A stretch of DNA of 59,673 nt from Bacteroidota bacterium (GCA_004292795.1 RDXI01000006.1:1-59673); one strand, 5' to 3'. Shown: positions 16,751-25,204, numbered from the stretch's first letter. Translations and numbers: made by a program. The notes: a model not told the origin generated them from the letters alone.

Positions 16751-17443
16751 CTACAGAGTTTGTAGTTCTTTTTTTTCGGCGTGTGCTACTTCCACAAAAA
16801 CGTCCTTAAAATGCTCGATAAGGCGGTTTTTCAGGGTAGGCAAGTCGATGAGCTTGCCTGCTTCGTAGGCAAGGGAAGTTACGGCTTTGTCGCGGATTCC
16901 GCAAGGGTGCATATACTCGAAATAGCGCAAATCGGTATTCACATTGAAGGCGAAGCCGTGCATGGTTATCATACGGCTACACTTGATTCCGATAGCACAA
17001 ATTTTGCGCTCGCCTGCTATCCACACGCCTGTAGCCCCTTCGAGGCGACTTGCCTGCACGCCATAATCCGCCAAAAGTCTGATAATCACTTCTTCCAAAC
17101 ACGCCACGTATTGACGCGCTCCAAGCCCAAAATTATCGAGGTCGAGGATAGGATAGCCCACGCATTGCCCCAAGCCATGAAACGTAATATCGCCTCCGCG
17201 TTCTATCTTGTGTACTTCTATGCCTTGCGCCTCTAAGCTTGCCTGCGACACCAATAAATTCTCTGCCTTCGCGCCCTTGCCTAAGGTATAGACAGGGAAG
17301 TGTTCGCACAAAAAAAGGTAGTTTGGCACGAGTTGTTTGTCGGCTTTGTGTAGGAGAGCTTGTTGGAAATGCTGTTTTTGGCGTTCCCACGCTTCGGTGT
17401 AGGCGAGGGTTTGCCAATCGCAGGCAAGAATATCGGTGTTCAT
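16751..17443 (-). CDS. lipB: Octanoyltransferase LipB
   Basis: Transfers octanoyl groups from acyl carrier protein to apo-proteins, the first step of lipoic acid synthesis. The conserved block RGGDITFHGLGQCVGYPILD, GVWIAGERKICAIGIKCSRM (bearing the catalytic Lys), MHGFAFNVNTDL, and YMHPCGIRDKAVTSL (catalytic Cys) are all present. At 230 residues from the ATG at 17443 (MNTDILACDWQ) it has the normal family length; an upstream TTG reading would add 14 residues with no family counterpart. LipA is not in the window. Confidence 0.95.
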   Translation of the reverse strand: MNTDILACDWQTLAYTEAWERQKQHFQQALLHKADKQLVPNYLFLCEHFPVYTLGKGAKAENLLVSQASLEAQGIEVHKIERGGDITFHGLGQCVGYPILDLDNFGLGARQYVACLEEVIIRLLADYGVQASRLEGATGVWIAGERKICAIGIKCSRMITMHGFAFNVNTDLRYFEYMHPCGIRDKAVTSLAYEAGKLIDLPTLKNRLIEHFKDVFVEVAHAEKKELQTL

Positions 17444-17548
17444 GGTAGGCAAGAAAGAGGCGCAAAAATACGTTTTTTTGTGCAAAACGGTAAAACTTGC
17501 CTACGAAAAAACAAAATGAATGTAGGTGTGTTTTGGGCAGGCAAGTTT

Positions 17549-17986
17549 TTACTTGCTCAACAACTTGTTGATAACTTGTTGTTTTTCGTCCAATTGTTTT
17601 TCTAAAGAAGTGATACGCTTTTCAAAAGTAGCTTCTATAGTTTTGAGCTGTTTCTCAAGGTTGGCTATATGCGCTAAATACGCGCTTCTTTCAGGGTTAA
17701 AATCTGTGGGGTAAATGGTTTGCGCTCCAATATTTCCGTTTCCTAAAACTTGAGCATCTTGTGCTACATCTCCAATAATCACGATACCGCTATGAGGCAC
17801 AAAAAAAGCCCAAACATTGACTTTCAAGGCTTTGGCTATGTCTTCGAGGCGTGTTATGTTTACATCTGCTTCGTTGCGCTCTATACGTGCATAATTGCTT
17901 ACATCAATGCCTACCAAGTCTGCTACTTCTTGTTGTTTGTAGCCTCTTGCCTTACGTATTTCTTGGATTCTTTCGCCTAAAGTCAT
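17549..17986 (-). CDS. XRE-type helix-turn-helix regulator with C-terminal coiled coil
   Basis: A 145-residue DNA-binding protein. Residues 1-60 form a Cro/C1-type HTH: MTLGERIQEIRKARGYKQQE, VADLVGIDVSNYARIERNEA, and LEDIAKALKVNVWAFF. A Gly/Asn-rich linker follows, and the last ~45 residues (AHIANLEKQLKTIEATFEKR..LEKQLDEKQQVINKLL) have heptad-like Leu spacing, consistent with a dimerising coiled coil. The ATG at 17986 fits the domain start; the longer reading begins with residues unlike the family. Target genes are unknown. The adjacent frameshifted lipoprotein gene is divergent and could share its control region (inference). Confidence 0.85.
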   Translation of the reverse strand: MTLGERIQEIRKARGYKQQEVADLVGIDVSNYARIERNEADVNITRLEDIAKALKVNVWAFFVPHSGIVIIGDVAQDAQVLGNGNIGAQTIYPTDFNPERSAYLAHIANLEKQLKTIEATFEKRITSLEKQLDEKQQVINKLLSK

Positions 17987-18161
17987 AAAAAAGTAGGAAA
18001 TTTTATAGTGCAAAGGTACAGAATTTGCCCCAAACTGCAAAATTTTTGCGTTTTGATTTTTTTTGTGTGTTTAGCGCGTGATAATTGTGCATAAAGACGG
18101 TAAAAGCCCTTCTAACTTTGCACCGCAATAACGCAAAAACATTATTTCTTCTCTAAACTCT

Positions 18162-18853
18162 ATGAAAAGGTACATCCTTTCATCATTCTCTGTGGCATTA
18201 TTTTTGATGCTATTTGTAGTGGGTTGCCAAAAAACAAACGAACCTAACAAAGTTTTGCTAAACAAGAGGTAGATAGTTATATTTTAAATAGTTATTCATT
18301 GACACAAGAAGATGCTACTCATTTCACAAACGCGACACAAGATTTTAAATCTTATGTAACGGATACACAAAGTATAGATGATTATTCATTACTGAAAAGT
18401 GGCATAGACACTTTAAAAGCAAAAGGAATCATTGATACTAATGAACAAGTGCTGATAAAAAAATTATTGGTTATGGGGGAGAAAGCAGAACAAAATTTGA
18501 TTTCTTTCAATGACTTTTCACAAGGCATAAGCGATATCAAACAAGAATATGAAAATATGAATTATTCGTCTTCACAAGGTGTTTTTGCAGGTATTGTATT
18601 GTCAATCGCAGATGCATCAAAGGATTGGTGGATTGCAAATGAAGATGCAGTTCCACAAGGCATGGCTAAGACATCTACAATTATGAAAGATGTCAAAGGT
18701 GCTGTAGGTGGTGGAATTGTAAATGGTTCTTGGCAAGCTTTTAACATAGTTAAAGGCGCAGTAACAGCTTTTAGCTGGGGAGCGTTTGGTTGGGCAATGG
18801 CTGGTGGTGCTATTTTAGCCTCTACTGGTGTGCTTGATTATATATTTGGTTAA
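18162..18853 (+). pseudogene. Lipoprotein gene interrupted by a one-base frameshift
   Basis: The first frame (18162-18272) encodes MKRYILSSFSVALFLMLFVV, then GCQKTNEPNK: a type II signal peptide with lipobox VVGC. It hits a stop at 18270. A second frame, open from about 18248 and covering 18299-18853, encodes KQEVDSYILNSYSLTQEDATHFTNATQDF and onward to a Gly/Ala-rich hydrophobic C-terminus (AFSWGAFGWAMAGGAILAST). Adding one base in the AAA run near 18249 would join the two into a ~230-residue lipoprotein. It may be a true frameshift mutation, phase variation, or a sequencing indel. I do not recognise the mature domain. A 57-residue membrane protein follows. Confidence 0.6.
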
Positions 18854-18940
18854 ATATTGCACAATTTTAGAACATTATACACTCTTAAGTCAAATGTACT
18901 AGTGTTATATTTGTAATGTTCTCAAAATATCTTTTTTTTC

Positions 18941-18993
18941 CATAGTGGATGAGTTATACCCCTTTCACTATGGAAAAATAAATATTACATTTG
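18941..18993 (+). promoter_or_regulatory. Hairpin plus -7 box upstream of the 57-residue membrane protein
   Basis: CCATAGTG and CACTATGG form a perfect 8-bp inverted repeat around ~12 bases, and TACATTTG (18986-18993) matches the TAnnTTTG -7 box 48 bp before the ATG. No -33 TTTG is evident at the usual spacing, so the promoter call is tentative. The inverted repeat could be an operator. Confidence 0.4.
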
Positions 18994-19041
18994 CAACACT
19001 ACTCAAATACATATCAAAAAAGTTAATTTCATAAAATAGGT

Positions 19042-19215
19042 ATGACTTATATAATAAAAGCGGCTCTTATAGGAGCTTTAGCAGGTATATTGATAAACAC
19101 ATCAAGTCAATGGTTCTTTCGCCTTCGAAAAGGACAAAAATTTTTATGGTCTTATTTTTGGTGGGAAACTATCGGATGGGCGATTATTGGCGTTGTGTTT
19201 TATACATTTCGTTAA
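19042..19215 (+). CDS. 57-residue predicted membrane protein
   Basis: A short ORF starting MTYIIKAALIGALAGILINT and continuing SSQWFFRLRKGQKFLWSYFW, then WETIGWAIIGVVFYTFR and a stop. It has two hydrophobic segments separated by a basic loop (RLRKGQK), which suggests a two-pass inner-membrane protein with a short cytoplasmic loop. A -7-like box TACATTTG lies upstream. I do not recognise a family. It follows the frameshifted lipoprotein in the same direction, and the two may be functionally linked, but that is a guess from position. Confidence 0.5.
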   Translation: MTYIIKAALIGALAGILINTSSQWFFRLRKGQKFLWSYFWWETIGWAIIGVVFYTFR

Positions 19216-19260
19216 AAACTGCGAGTTATTAAACCCTTACCTACCTCACAGTAGGCAAGC

Positions 19261-20040
19261 CTATTCCCCTTTTTTCTTCTTCTTCTCTGTATTTTCAAAC
19301 AAACTTTCGGGCATGATGTCCTCTATTTTTATGGAAAAGCCCTCTAAAATCTTGGAACGTATCTCGCCTGTTTTCTTGCCTTCGCAATAGGTCTGAAACT
19401 TGCCTTCCTCTAAGGTTTCTACTTTGATAGTGCGCTTTTTGGGAAATACAGTCCAATATTCCTTCACGCCTGCACGCTCATAAAGGGCGTGTTTTTCCTC
19501 TCTTTCTTGCTTCTTATTGGCAGGCGAGATTATCTCGACCACAATGTCAGGCGCACCATTGATATAGTTTTCCTCCAAAATGTCATACCTTGTAACAGCG
19601 ATAAACATAATATCGGGCTGTAGTAAATTATCCTCATCAAACTTGGTATCCATTGGGGCGCGTAAGACCTCGCCTAATTCTTTTTTGGTAACAAAATTAG
19701 TTATTTCACAAGCAATATCATTCGAAACAATTTGATACGTGACAGAAGAAGGTTCAATAAAAAGTGTATTATTAAGAATTTCTACTTTTACTTTGAGGTT
19801 AGCGGGAAAGACACGGACAAGTTCGGCGTAAGTCCAACGTTTGTCAGGCGGATATTGGTTGGCTATGGCTACCACATCTTGGTATAAATAGGTTCTTTTC
19901 GGCTTGGTAGGCAAGTCGACAGACGTTTCCAACTGTTTTTTAAGCTCCAAAATACGCTCCAAAGCATCAACTTGGTCGAGTTGCGCAATCCACGCTATCA
20001 AATCCAACTTGAGCCTTTCTGTTTGAATGGGAGTAGTCAT
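19261..20040 (-). CDS. Uma2-family putative endonuclease (DUF820), copy 1
   Basis: A 259-residue protein with a PD-(D/E)XK-like Uma2/DUF820 domain. An N-terminal helical segment (residues 1-45, LDLIAWIAQLDQVDALERIL) resembles the small helical units found on some toxin-antitoxin proteins. The core then has RWTYAELVRVFP, LLQPDIMFIAVTRYDIL (PD element), PDIVVEIISPANKKQEREEK (ExK-like element) and VKEYWTVFPKKRTIKV. The C-terminus is Lys-rich. A near-identical copy lies at 36135-36917. Homology between the two extends ~40 bp upstream through the -7 box TATTTTTG. The function of Uma2 proteins is not settled; defence or mobile-element roles are suspected. Confidence 0.85.
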   Translation of the reverse strand: MTTPIQTERLKLDLIAWIAQLDQVDALERILELKKQLETSVDLPTKPKRTYLYQDVVAIANQYPPDKRWTYAELVRVFPANLKVKVEILNNTLFIEPSSVTYQIVSNDIACEITNFVTKKELGEVLRAPMDTKFDEDNLLQPDIMFIAVTRYDILEENYINGAPDIVVEIISPANKKQEREEKHALYERAGVKEYWTVFPKKRTIKVETLEEGKFQTYCEGKKTGEIRSKILEGFSIKIEDIMPESLFENTEKKKKKGE

Positions 20041-20097
20041 ATATCAATGATGGAAAGAAATTTGTAACAAAAATAGCTTTTTTTTCTTCAAAATACA

Positions 20098-20122
20098 AAA
20101 AGCAAGCCTTTCGACTTGCTTT
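20098..20122 (-). terminator. Terminator beyond the outermost glnS 3'-end copy
   Basis: AAAGCAAG and CTTGCTTT pair around a CCTTTCGA loop; on the minus strand a TTTTT run follows. It is probably the original glnS terminator, now displaced 1.65 kb from the gene by inserted modules. Confidence 0.65.
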
Positions 20123-20126
20123 CACA

Positions 20127-20229
20127 TTACTTCTTCTGCTCTTTTGCCCAGCTATCTTTTAGCCCTACAGTTCGATTGAAGACGAGTTTGTCTTTGGTGG
20201 AGTCTGTATCTACACAGAAGTAGGCAAGA
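20127..20229 (-). repeat. Diverged duplicate of the glnS 3' end (copy C)
   Basis: About 103 bp match the last codons of glnS (21780-21882) with around seven or eight mismatches. The translated reading resembles the C-terminus ending in [13 protein letters not shown] but is detached from the gene. It flanks the 51-residue ORF and DUF6934 module on one side. The divergence suggests it is older than copy B at 20919-20971. Confidence 0.85.
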
Positions 20230-20238
20230 TTTTAGAAT

Positions 20239-20394
20239 TTAAGCAGATTTGAGGTTGCTTTGCTCTTGCAAATCTTTCAAAATAGTTTGAATATTGTGAA
20301 AGCTCTTGCCAAGCGTTTTGAGTGCAGAGGCGCGTTTTTTATCTAAAATAGGCTGTAATGCTTCTTTGATAGATATTTTTTCTGTTGTATTCAT
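20239..20394 (-). CDS. 51-residue protein partnered with a DUF6934-like gene
   Basis: A short ORF starting MNTTEKISIKEALQPILDKK and containing RASALKTLGKSFHNIQTILK, then DLQEQSNLKSA. It is predicted to be largely helical. It begins two bases after the stop of the 149-residue DUF6934-like gene on the same strand, so the two form a tight pair. Small helical partner plus larger protein in a mobile-looking module recalls toxin-antitoxin pairs, but nothing else supports that. No similarity to a named family is recognised. Confidence 0.55.
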   Translation of the reverse strand: MNTTEKISIKEALQPILDKKRASALKTLGKSFHNIQTILKDLQEQSNLKSA

Positions 20395-20396
20395 AG

Positions 20397-20846
20397 TTAT
20401 TTTTTGATAATAAGAGCGTTATACAATGCGGTTTCAGTGGACGAGAAAGTTACAATACTTTCATCTTCTAAAACGCCAAAAACGTAGTATTGTTGTAAAA
20501 TTTCCTCTAAATTATTGCTTACAATACGATTGTAAAGTCTTCTTTTGATTTCGTTATTGGCTTGTATGAAAATACTATTTTGAGGAAATTTGATAATAAA
20601 ATCATTTACAATTCTAAAAATAGTAGCCATTATTTTGGCTATATCTTGGTTATTACTCATTTTCTCATCATCTAAGTAGCCTGTTTCAACATCATGATCG
20701 ACCAAAACAAGGTTATACACATCATTGCCAATATCCTCAAATGCTACAATTTTCGTAATTTCGCCTTGTTTACCTTTACTTACAAATTGGTAGGCAAGCA
20801 TACCTTCTATCTGGGTTTCTTGGAAAGTGTAAAAGGCTCTTTTCAT
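20397..20846 (-). CDS. DUF6934-like protein
   Basis: A 149-residue protein. The pattern EITKIVAFEDIGNDVYNLVL, VDHDVETGYLDDEKMSNNQD, IMATIFRIVNDFIIKFPQN, SIFIQANNEIKRRLYNRIVS matches the Bacteroidota family DUF6934 as I recall it, which has a conserved (A/x)R.RLYx(x)I element. Function is unknown; such genes often occur next to a very small ORF, as here. The pair lies between two copies of the glnS 3' end, so it was delivered as a module. Confidence 0.6.
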   Translation of the reverse strand: MKRAFYTFQETQIEGMLAYQFVSKGKQGEITKIVAFEDIGNDVYNLVLVDHDVETGYLDDEKMSNNQDIAKIMATIFRIVNDFIIKFPQNSIFIQANNEIKRRLYNRIVSNNLEEILQQYYVFGVLEDESIVTFSSTETALYNALIIKK

Positions 20847-20884
20847 TTCACGAAAATATATGTTTTTTGATACTTCATATTAAA

Positions 20885-20907
20885 GTGGTTCGCACAAGGC
20901 GAACCAC
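20885..20907. repeat. Small palindrome between cargo modules
   Basis: GTGGTTCGC-ACAAG-GCGAACCAC, a perfect 9-bp hairpin just upstream of the DUF6934 gene and downstream of glnS 3'-end copy B. It resembles in style the palindromes at 55215-55302. Confidence 0.6.
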
Positions 20908-20918
20908 AACATATTGCA

Positions 20919-20971
20919 TTACTTCTTCTGCTCTTTCGCCCAGCTATCTTTTAGCCCTACAGTGCGATTGA
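20919..20971 (-). repeat. Exact 53-bp duplicate of the glnS 3' end (copy B)
   Basis: Bases 20919-20971 equal 21780-21832, the last codons and stop of glnS, without a mismatch. The match ends just before the stop codon of the 266-residue Rpn-like gene. It therefore flanks that gene on its downstream side, with the true glnS end on the upstream side. Confidence 0.9.
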
Positions 20972-20973
20972 GC

Positions 20974-21774
20974 CTAAAGAAGCTTGTTTTGCTTGAGGGC
21001 ATTTTCTATTTGTTTGACTGTTTCCAAAGGAACGTCAAGGATAGAGGCAATCTCTTGAGCGTTGAGCCTTTTGGAGAGGAGCAGTTTTTTTACATCCTCT
21101 TGTTGTGCTACTTGCAAGCCCTTTACATAGAACTCATCATCAGTATAATCAATAATAACAGGCATAGTTTTAAGGAGTTTTTCGGTTTCGAGGGTAAGAT
21201 TTCGTAATTTTGACAAAACATATAAGTGCCTTGCATACTTGTTTAAACGCCCATCTTCATGCAAAAGTTGTGCAAGGCGATTGAAAATATCGCCTAATAC
21301 AACTTGCGTGGATTGTTGTTGAAAGTTTGCCAAAATAGCCAATATGACCATTTCAGGCACTTCTGATTGCAAAAAATTCTGATAAGGAATTTTTTGAATA
21401 TCTATCAATTCATAACGAAAAGGATTGGGCAAGTCCAAATCTTCATTTTTCATCGTCAAAGGTTCTTGCCCAATATACAACAAATACTGTCGAACAGGAA
21501 GCTGATATTGATACTTTTCGCGTAATAAGGCATAGTATATCCTCATTCTGCTTAACATTCGTACATCATTGGTTGATTGTATCTCAAGATGCAAAATGTA
21601 CGGGTTCGCTGTCAAAACTTTTCTTAAAAAGTCTGCTTTGCGTTCAAGGGTAATTTGTAGCTCAAGACTCAATTCCTCTGTTTTACTAAAATCGGTGTTG
21701 GTAACTTGCGCAAAAAAAGGTAAAAAAATCCTTTCCAAATTCTCCTTGAACACTTTATCATATTCGTTTGCCAT
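20974..21774 (-). CDS. Rpn/PD-(D/E)XK nuclease-family transposase-like protein
   Basis: A 266-residue protein of the Rpn/'PD-(D/E)XK nuclease family transposase' type, which promotes recombination in its studied members. It has MANEYDKVFKENLERIFLPF near the start (D in the YDKVFKEN block), a LELQITLERKADFLRKV segment with acidic and Lys residues, LHLEIQST (E-x-Q in place of E-x-K), and YYALLREKYQYQLPVRQYLL. The C-terminus (LSKRLNAQEIASILDVPLET) resembles a helix-turn-helix tail. It starts five bases after the glnS stop, so it is likely read through from glnS. Exact copies of the glnS 3' end lie on both sides. Confidence 0.75.
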   Translation of the reverse strand: MANEYDKVFKENLERIFLPFFAQVTNTDFSKTEELSLELQITLERKADFLRKVLTANPYILHLEIQSTNDVRMLSRMRIYYALLREKYQYQLPVRQYLLYIGQEPLTMKNEDLDLPNPFRYELIDIQKIPYQNFLQSEVPEMVILAILANFQQQSTQVVLGDIFNRLAQLLHEDGRLNKYARHLYVLSKLRNLTLETEKLLKTMPVIIDYTDDEFYVKGLQVAQQEDVKKLLLSKRLNAQEIASILDVPLETVKQIENALKQNKLL

Positions 21775-21779
21775 AGTTC

Positions 21780-23468
21780 TTACTTCTTCTGCTCTTTCGC
21801 CCAGCTATCTTTTAGCCCTACAGTGCGATTGAAAACGAGTTTGTCTTTCGTAGAGTCCGTATCTACACAGAAGTAGCCGAGTCGTTGGAATTGTACGCGC
21901 TCGCCTGCAGGCAAGTTCGCAATCGAAGGCTCAAGTTTGGCATTGGGTATCACCGTCAAAGAGTTAGGATTGATAAACTCTTTGAAATCCTTGTCTTCGT
22001 GTCCATCAGGAGCTTCATCAGTGAAAAGTCTGTCGTACAAACGCACTTCTGCCTCTACTGCGTGGGCAATAGAAACCCAATGAATAACGCCCTTCACTTT
22101 CAAGCCGCTTGTATCTTCGCCACTTTTGGAGTTTTCTATGTACGTACAGTTTAGTTGTGTGATGTTTCCATTGGCATCTTTCACTACTTCATTGCATTGG
22201 ATAATGTAAGCAGACTTCAGGCGCACCATGCCGTTGGGCGTGAGGCGGAAATAGCCTTTGGGCGGATTTTCCATAAAGTCGTCTTGCTCTATCCAAATCT
22301 CACGACTGAAAGGCACAGTGCGCGTGCCTGCGTTTTCGTCCTCTGGATTGTTTTCAGTAGGCAAGTTTTCCGTTTTGCCTTCAGGATAGTTTGTTATCAC
22401 GACTTTGATAGGATTCAAGACCGCCATAATGCGCGTACAAACCTTGTTCAAATGTTCGCGGATACAGAACTCTAAGAGCGAAATATCAATCACATTGTCG
22501 CGTTTGGCTATGCCTACTTTGGTAGCAAAGTTGCGGATAGCTTCAGGCGTATAGCCTCGCCTACGCAAACCCGAAATAGTGGGCATACGTGGGTCGTCCC
22601 AACCCGACACAAGTTTTTCGTTCACAAGTTGCAAAAGTTTTCGCTTACTCATGACCGTGTAGTTCAAGTTCAGGCGAGCAAACTCGATTTGTTGAGGACG
22701 ATATACGCCCAATGTTTCCAAAATCCAATCATACAAAGGTCGATGCACCTCGAACTCCAACGTACAAATAGAGTGCGTAATGCCTTCGATAGAATCCGAA
22801 AGGCAATGCGCGAAGTCGTACATAGGGTAAATGTGCCATTTGTCGCCTGTGCGGTGATGTTCCGCGTGTTTGATGCGGTAAATAGCGGGGTCACGAAGGT
22901 GCATATTGGGCGAAGCCATGTCTATTTTGGCACGCAAAACGCACTTGCCTTCGGGGAACTCGCCTGCACGCATACGCTCAAAGAGAGCCAAGTTTTCTTC
23001 TACAGTACGGTTTCGGTAAGGGCTTTCCTTGCCTGCTGTGAAGGTATTTCCGCGTGTTTGGGATATTTCTTCTTGTGTTTGGTCGTCTATGTATGCCTTG
23101 CCAAGTTTGATAAGTTGCACCGCGTAGGCATACAATTTATCGAAATAATCGGAAGCAAAAAACTTTCTATCGTCCCACGAAAACCCAAGCCAACGCACAT
23201 CACGCTCTATCGCCTCCACGTATTCTGCTTCTTCGGCGGCGGGGTTCGTGTCATCAAAACGAAGGTTGGTAAGTCCGTTATATTTCTGTCCAAGCGTAAA
23301 ATTGAGGCATATAGATTTGGCGTGTCCTATGTGTAGGTAGCCGTTGGGTTCGGGAGGGAAGCGCGTATGCACCTTGCCTGCGTATTTGCCTGTGGCGTTG
23401 TGTTCCTCTATGATTTCTTCAATAAAATTCAGCGAGGGTTTTTCTGTAATTTCTGGTTCGTTGCTCAT
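21780..23468 (-). CDS. glnS: Glutamine--tRNA ligase
   Basis: Class I aminoacyl-tRNA synthetase that charges tRNA-Gln. It has the HIGH motif in [46 protein letters not shown], the MSKRKL signature (KMSKS equivalent), and the anticodon-binding beta-barrel ending in [20 protein letters not shown]. The ATG at 23468 ([14 protein letters not shown]) is preferred; upstream residues look like read-through of an A/T-rich leader. At 562 residues the length is normal. The last 53-103 bp are duplicated twice downstream, which is a striking feature of the locus. Confidence 0.97.
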   Translation of the reverse strand: MSNEPEITEKPSLNFIEEIIEEHNATGKYAGKVHTRFPPEPNGYLHIGHAKSICLNFTLGQKYNGLTNLRFDDTNPAAEEAEYVEAIERDVRWLGFSWDDRKFFASDYFDKLYAYAVQLIKLGKAYIDDQTQEEISQTRGNTFTAGKESPYRNRTVEENLALFERMRAGEFPEGKCVLRAKIDMASPNMHLRDPAIYRIKHAEHHRTGDKWHIYPMYDFAHCLSDSIEGITHSICTLEFEVHRPLYDWILETLGVYRPQQIEFARLNLNYTVMSKRKLLQLVNEKLVSGWDDPRMPTISGLRRRGYTPEAIRNFATKVGIAKRDNVIDISLLEFCIREHLNKVCTRIMAVLNPIKVVITNYPEGKTENLPTENNPEDENAGTRTVPFSREIWIEQDDFMENPPKGYFRLTPNGMVRLKSAYIIQCNEVVKDANGNITQLNCTYIENSKSGEDTSGLKVKGVIHWVSIAHAVEAEVRLYDRLFTDEAPDGHEDKDFKEFINPNSLTVIPNAKLEPSIANLPAGERVQFQRLGYFCVDTDSTKDKLVFNRTVGLKDSWAKEQKK

Positions 23469-23570
23469 ACTTTCAAGTAGCGTTTTTTCAAAAAAATAAT
23501 TTTGTGCAAATATCGTAAAAAAGGCAGACAAACGAAAATTTGCATTATAGTTTAAACTTGCCTACCCCAA

Positions 23571-24461
23571 CTACATAGGACTTGCTACATAAATGAGGCT
23601 GGAGCAGGTTTCGGGGTTTTGTTTGGCTTTGCGGTTGCTTGATAGTCCTTGCCAAAAGCCCTGCCAATAGCGCGTCTTGCCTGTTTGGTATTTTTCGCTC
23701 AAAAGGCTTACATAATAAGCATCATACGGCATAGGCAAGATTTCACGCACTTGTAGCCCGATTTGTTTGAGCAAGAACTGCATGGTCTTGGGCGTGAAGT
23801 GATACAAATGTCTTGGCACATCATACGCCGCCCAAAACTTGTCGTAGTGCAGGGCTTCGTTGGCTTGTAGGTTCGGAACAGCTATCAGCATCTTGCCTTG
23901 TGGGTGCAAGTGTTGGCGAAGTTCGCGCAAGGTGTCTTTCAAGGTGTGGATATGCTCCAGCACGTGCCAAAGCGTGATGATGCTGTATTGTTGCTTCTCG
24001 AAATAGCTTGCCTGCAGACTCGCCTGCAAGTTGGTATGCACTTTTTCTTGTGCCGAAGCCCGCGCCCCTTCGTCAGGCTCTATGCCATCAACGCTCCAGC
24101 CTGCTTGTAGGCAAGTTTGGAGAAAGTAGCCCGTGCCACAGCCATAATCCAACAGCGTTTTGGGCAAATGTTCGATGCGTTGCTCCAATAAGCCGAGTTT
24201 TTGGCGCAAAGCCCTGCGCCTTACCTGATGATAGAGCCACGAAAGCAAGCCTTGTTGCGTGTCGCTGTGCGAAATGTAGGCTTGAGATTGATAATATTTG
24301 CCTATCTCGGCTTCGGTAGGGCGTGGGTTCGTAAATACGAAACGGCAGTCTTCGCATTGCACAAGGGCAAATTCTTCGCCTGAAACGGTGTGGTCTTTGC
24401 AAACTTTGTAGGGCAAAAGATGACTGCTTCCACAAAGCGGACAGTGGACAAGTGTTTCCAT
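23571..24461 (-). CDS. SAM-dependent methyltransferase with an N-terminal zinc-ribbon-like segment
   Basis: A 296-residue class I methyltransferase. Residues 5-45 contain CPLCG and CEDCRFVF, a four-Cys zinc-ribbon-like unit, followed by FTNPRPTEAEIGKYYQSQAY. The SAM-binding motif is LLDYGCGTGYFLQTC, with IITLWHVLEHIHTLKDTLRE and GKMLIAVPNLQANEALHYDK following. This layout is common in Bacteroidota methyltransferases near cell-surface polysaccharide genes. The substrate is unknown. It is divergent from the peroxiredoxin gene, with about 100 bp shared upstream. Confidence 0.85.
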   Translation of the reverse strand: METLVHCPLCGSSHLLPYKVCKDHTVSGEEFALVQCEDCRFVFTNPRPTEAEIGKYYQSQAYISHSDTQQGLLSWLYHQVRRRALRQKLGLLEQRIEHLPKTLLDYGCGTGYFLQTCLQAGWSVDGIEPDEGARASAQEKVHTNLQASLQASYFEKQQYSIITLWHVLEHIHTLKDTLRELRQHLHPQGKMLIAVPNLQANEALHYDKFWAAYDVPRHLYHFTPKTMQFLLKQIGLQVREILPMPYDAYYVSLLSEKYQTGKTRYWQGFWQGLSSNRKAKQNPETCSSLIYVASPM

Positions 24462-24568
24462 TGTGCGAAGATAATATTTTCATCAAAATAAACCATATCT
24501 TTGCAAATAGTGTTTTGCTACAGGCAACACATTTGTCAATCCCAAAATTCAACCCAACTTTAAAAATT

Positions 24569-25204
24569 ATGGCTCTAAGACTTGGCGACATCGCGCCCAA
24601 TTTCAAAGCGCAAACCACGCAAGGCGAAATAGACTTCCACGAATGGATAGGCAATAGCTGGTGCGTGTTCTTTTCGCACCCTGCTGATTTTACACCTGTT
24701 TGTACTACTGAGCTTGGCACAGTAGCCAAGTACAGAGGCGAGTTCGAGGCGCGTGGTGTGAAAACTATCGCGCTTAGTGTGGACCCTATCGGCTCGCATC
24801 AAGATTGGATTAAGGACATCAACGAAACGCAATGCACTATAGTAGATTATCCTATCATTGCAGACGCAGACCGTTCTATCGCCCATGCTTACGACATGAT
24901 ACACCCTAACGCTATTGACAACCTTACAGTGCGCTCGGTGTTTATCATTGGTCCCGACAAAAAAGTGAAACTTACTTTCACGTATCCCGCCGCGATTGGG
25001 CGCAATTTTGATGAGATTTTGCGTGTACTTGATGCGTTACAGCTTGCCTCCCAATATCCTGTGGCTACGCCTGCGAATTGGAAAAATGGGCAAGACGTTA
25101 TTGTAACGTTGGCTGTGCCTACAGAGGACATTCCCGCTAAATTCCCCAAAGGACATACCGTTATCAAGCCTTACCTACGCACTACGCCCCAACCGAATAA
25201 GTAA
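24569..25204 (+). CDS. 1-Cys peroxiredoxin (Prx6-like)
   Basis: A 211-residue thiol peroxidase that reduces H2O2 and organic hydroperoxides. The peroxidatic Cys is in SHPADFTPVCTTELG, and the catalytic Arg is in the region LTVRSVFIIGPDKKVK. The C-terminal WKNGQDVIVTLAVPTEDIPA and KFPKGHTVIKPYLRTT are the Prx6-type extension. ATG at 24569 (MALRLGDIAPN) follows an A-rich leader; TATCTTTG at 24496-24503 is the probable -7 box. It acts in the cytoplasm during oxidative stress. Confidence 0.95.
   Translation: MALRLGDIAPNFKAQTTQGEIDFHEWIGNSWCVFFSHPADFTPVCTTELGTVAKYRGEFEARGVKTIALSVDPIGSHQDWIKDINETQCTIVDYPIIADADRSIAHAYDMIHPNAIDNLTVRSVFIIGPDKKVKLTFTYPAAIGRNFDEILRVLDALQLASQYPVATPANWKNGQDVIVTLAVPTEDIPAKFPKGHTVIKPYLRTTPQPNK

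Noticed and set aside
18071-18265. 64-residue minus-strand frame opposite the lipoprotein start
   Set aside because: It is the reverse of the signal-peptide region and has no signal of its own.
22629-23336. 235-residue plus-strand frame
   Set aside because: Lies wholly opposite glnS and has no coding character.
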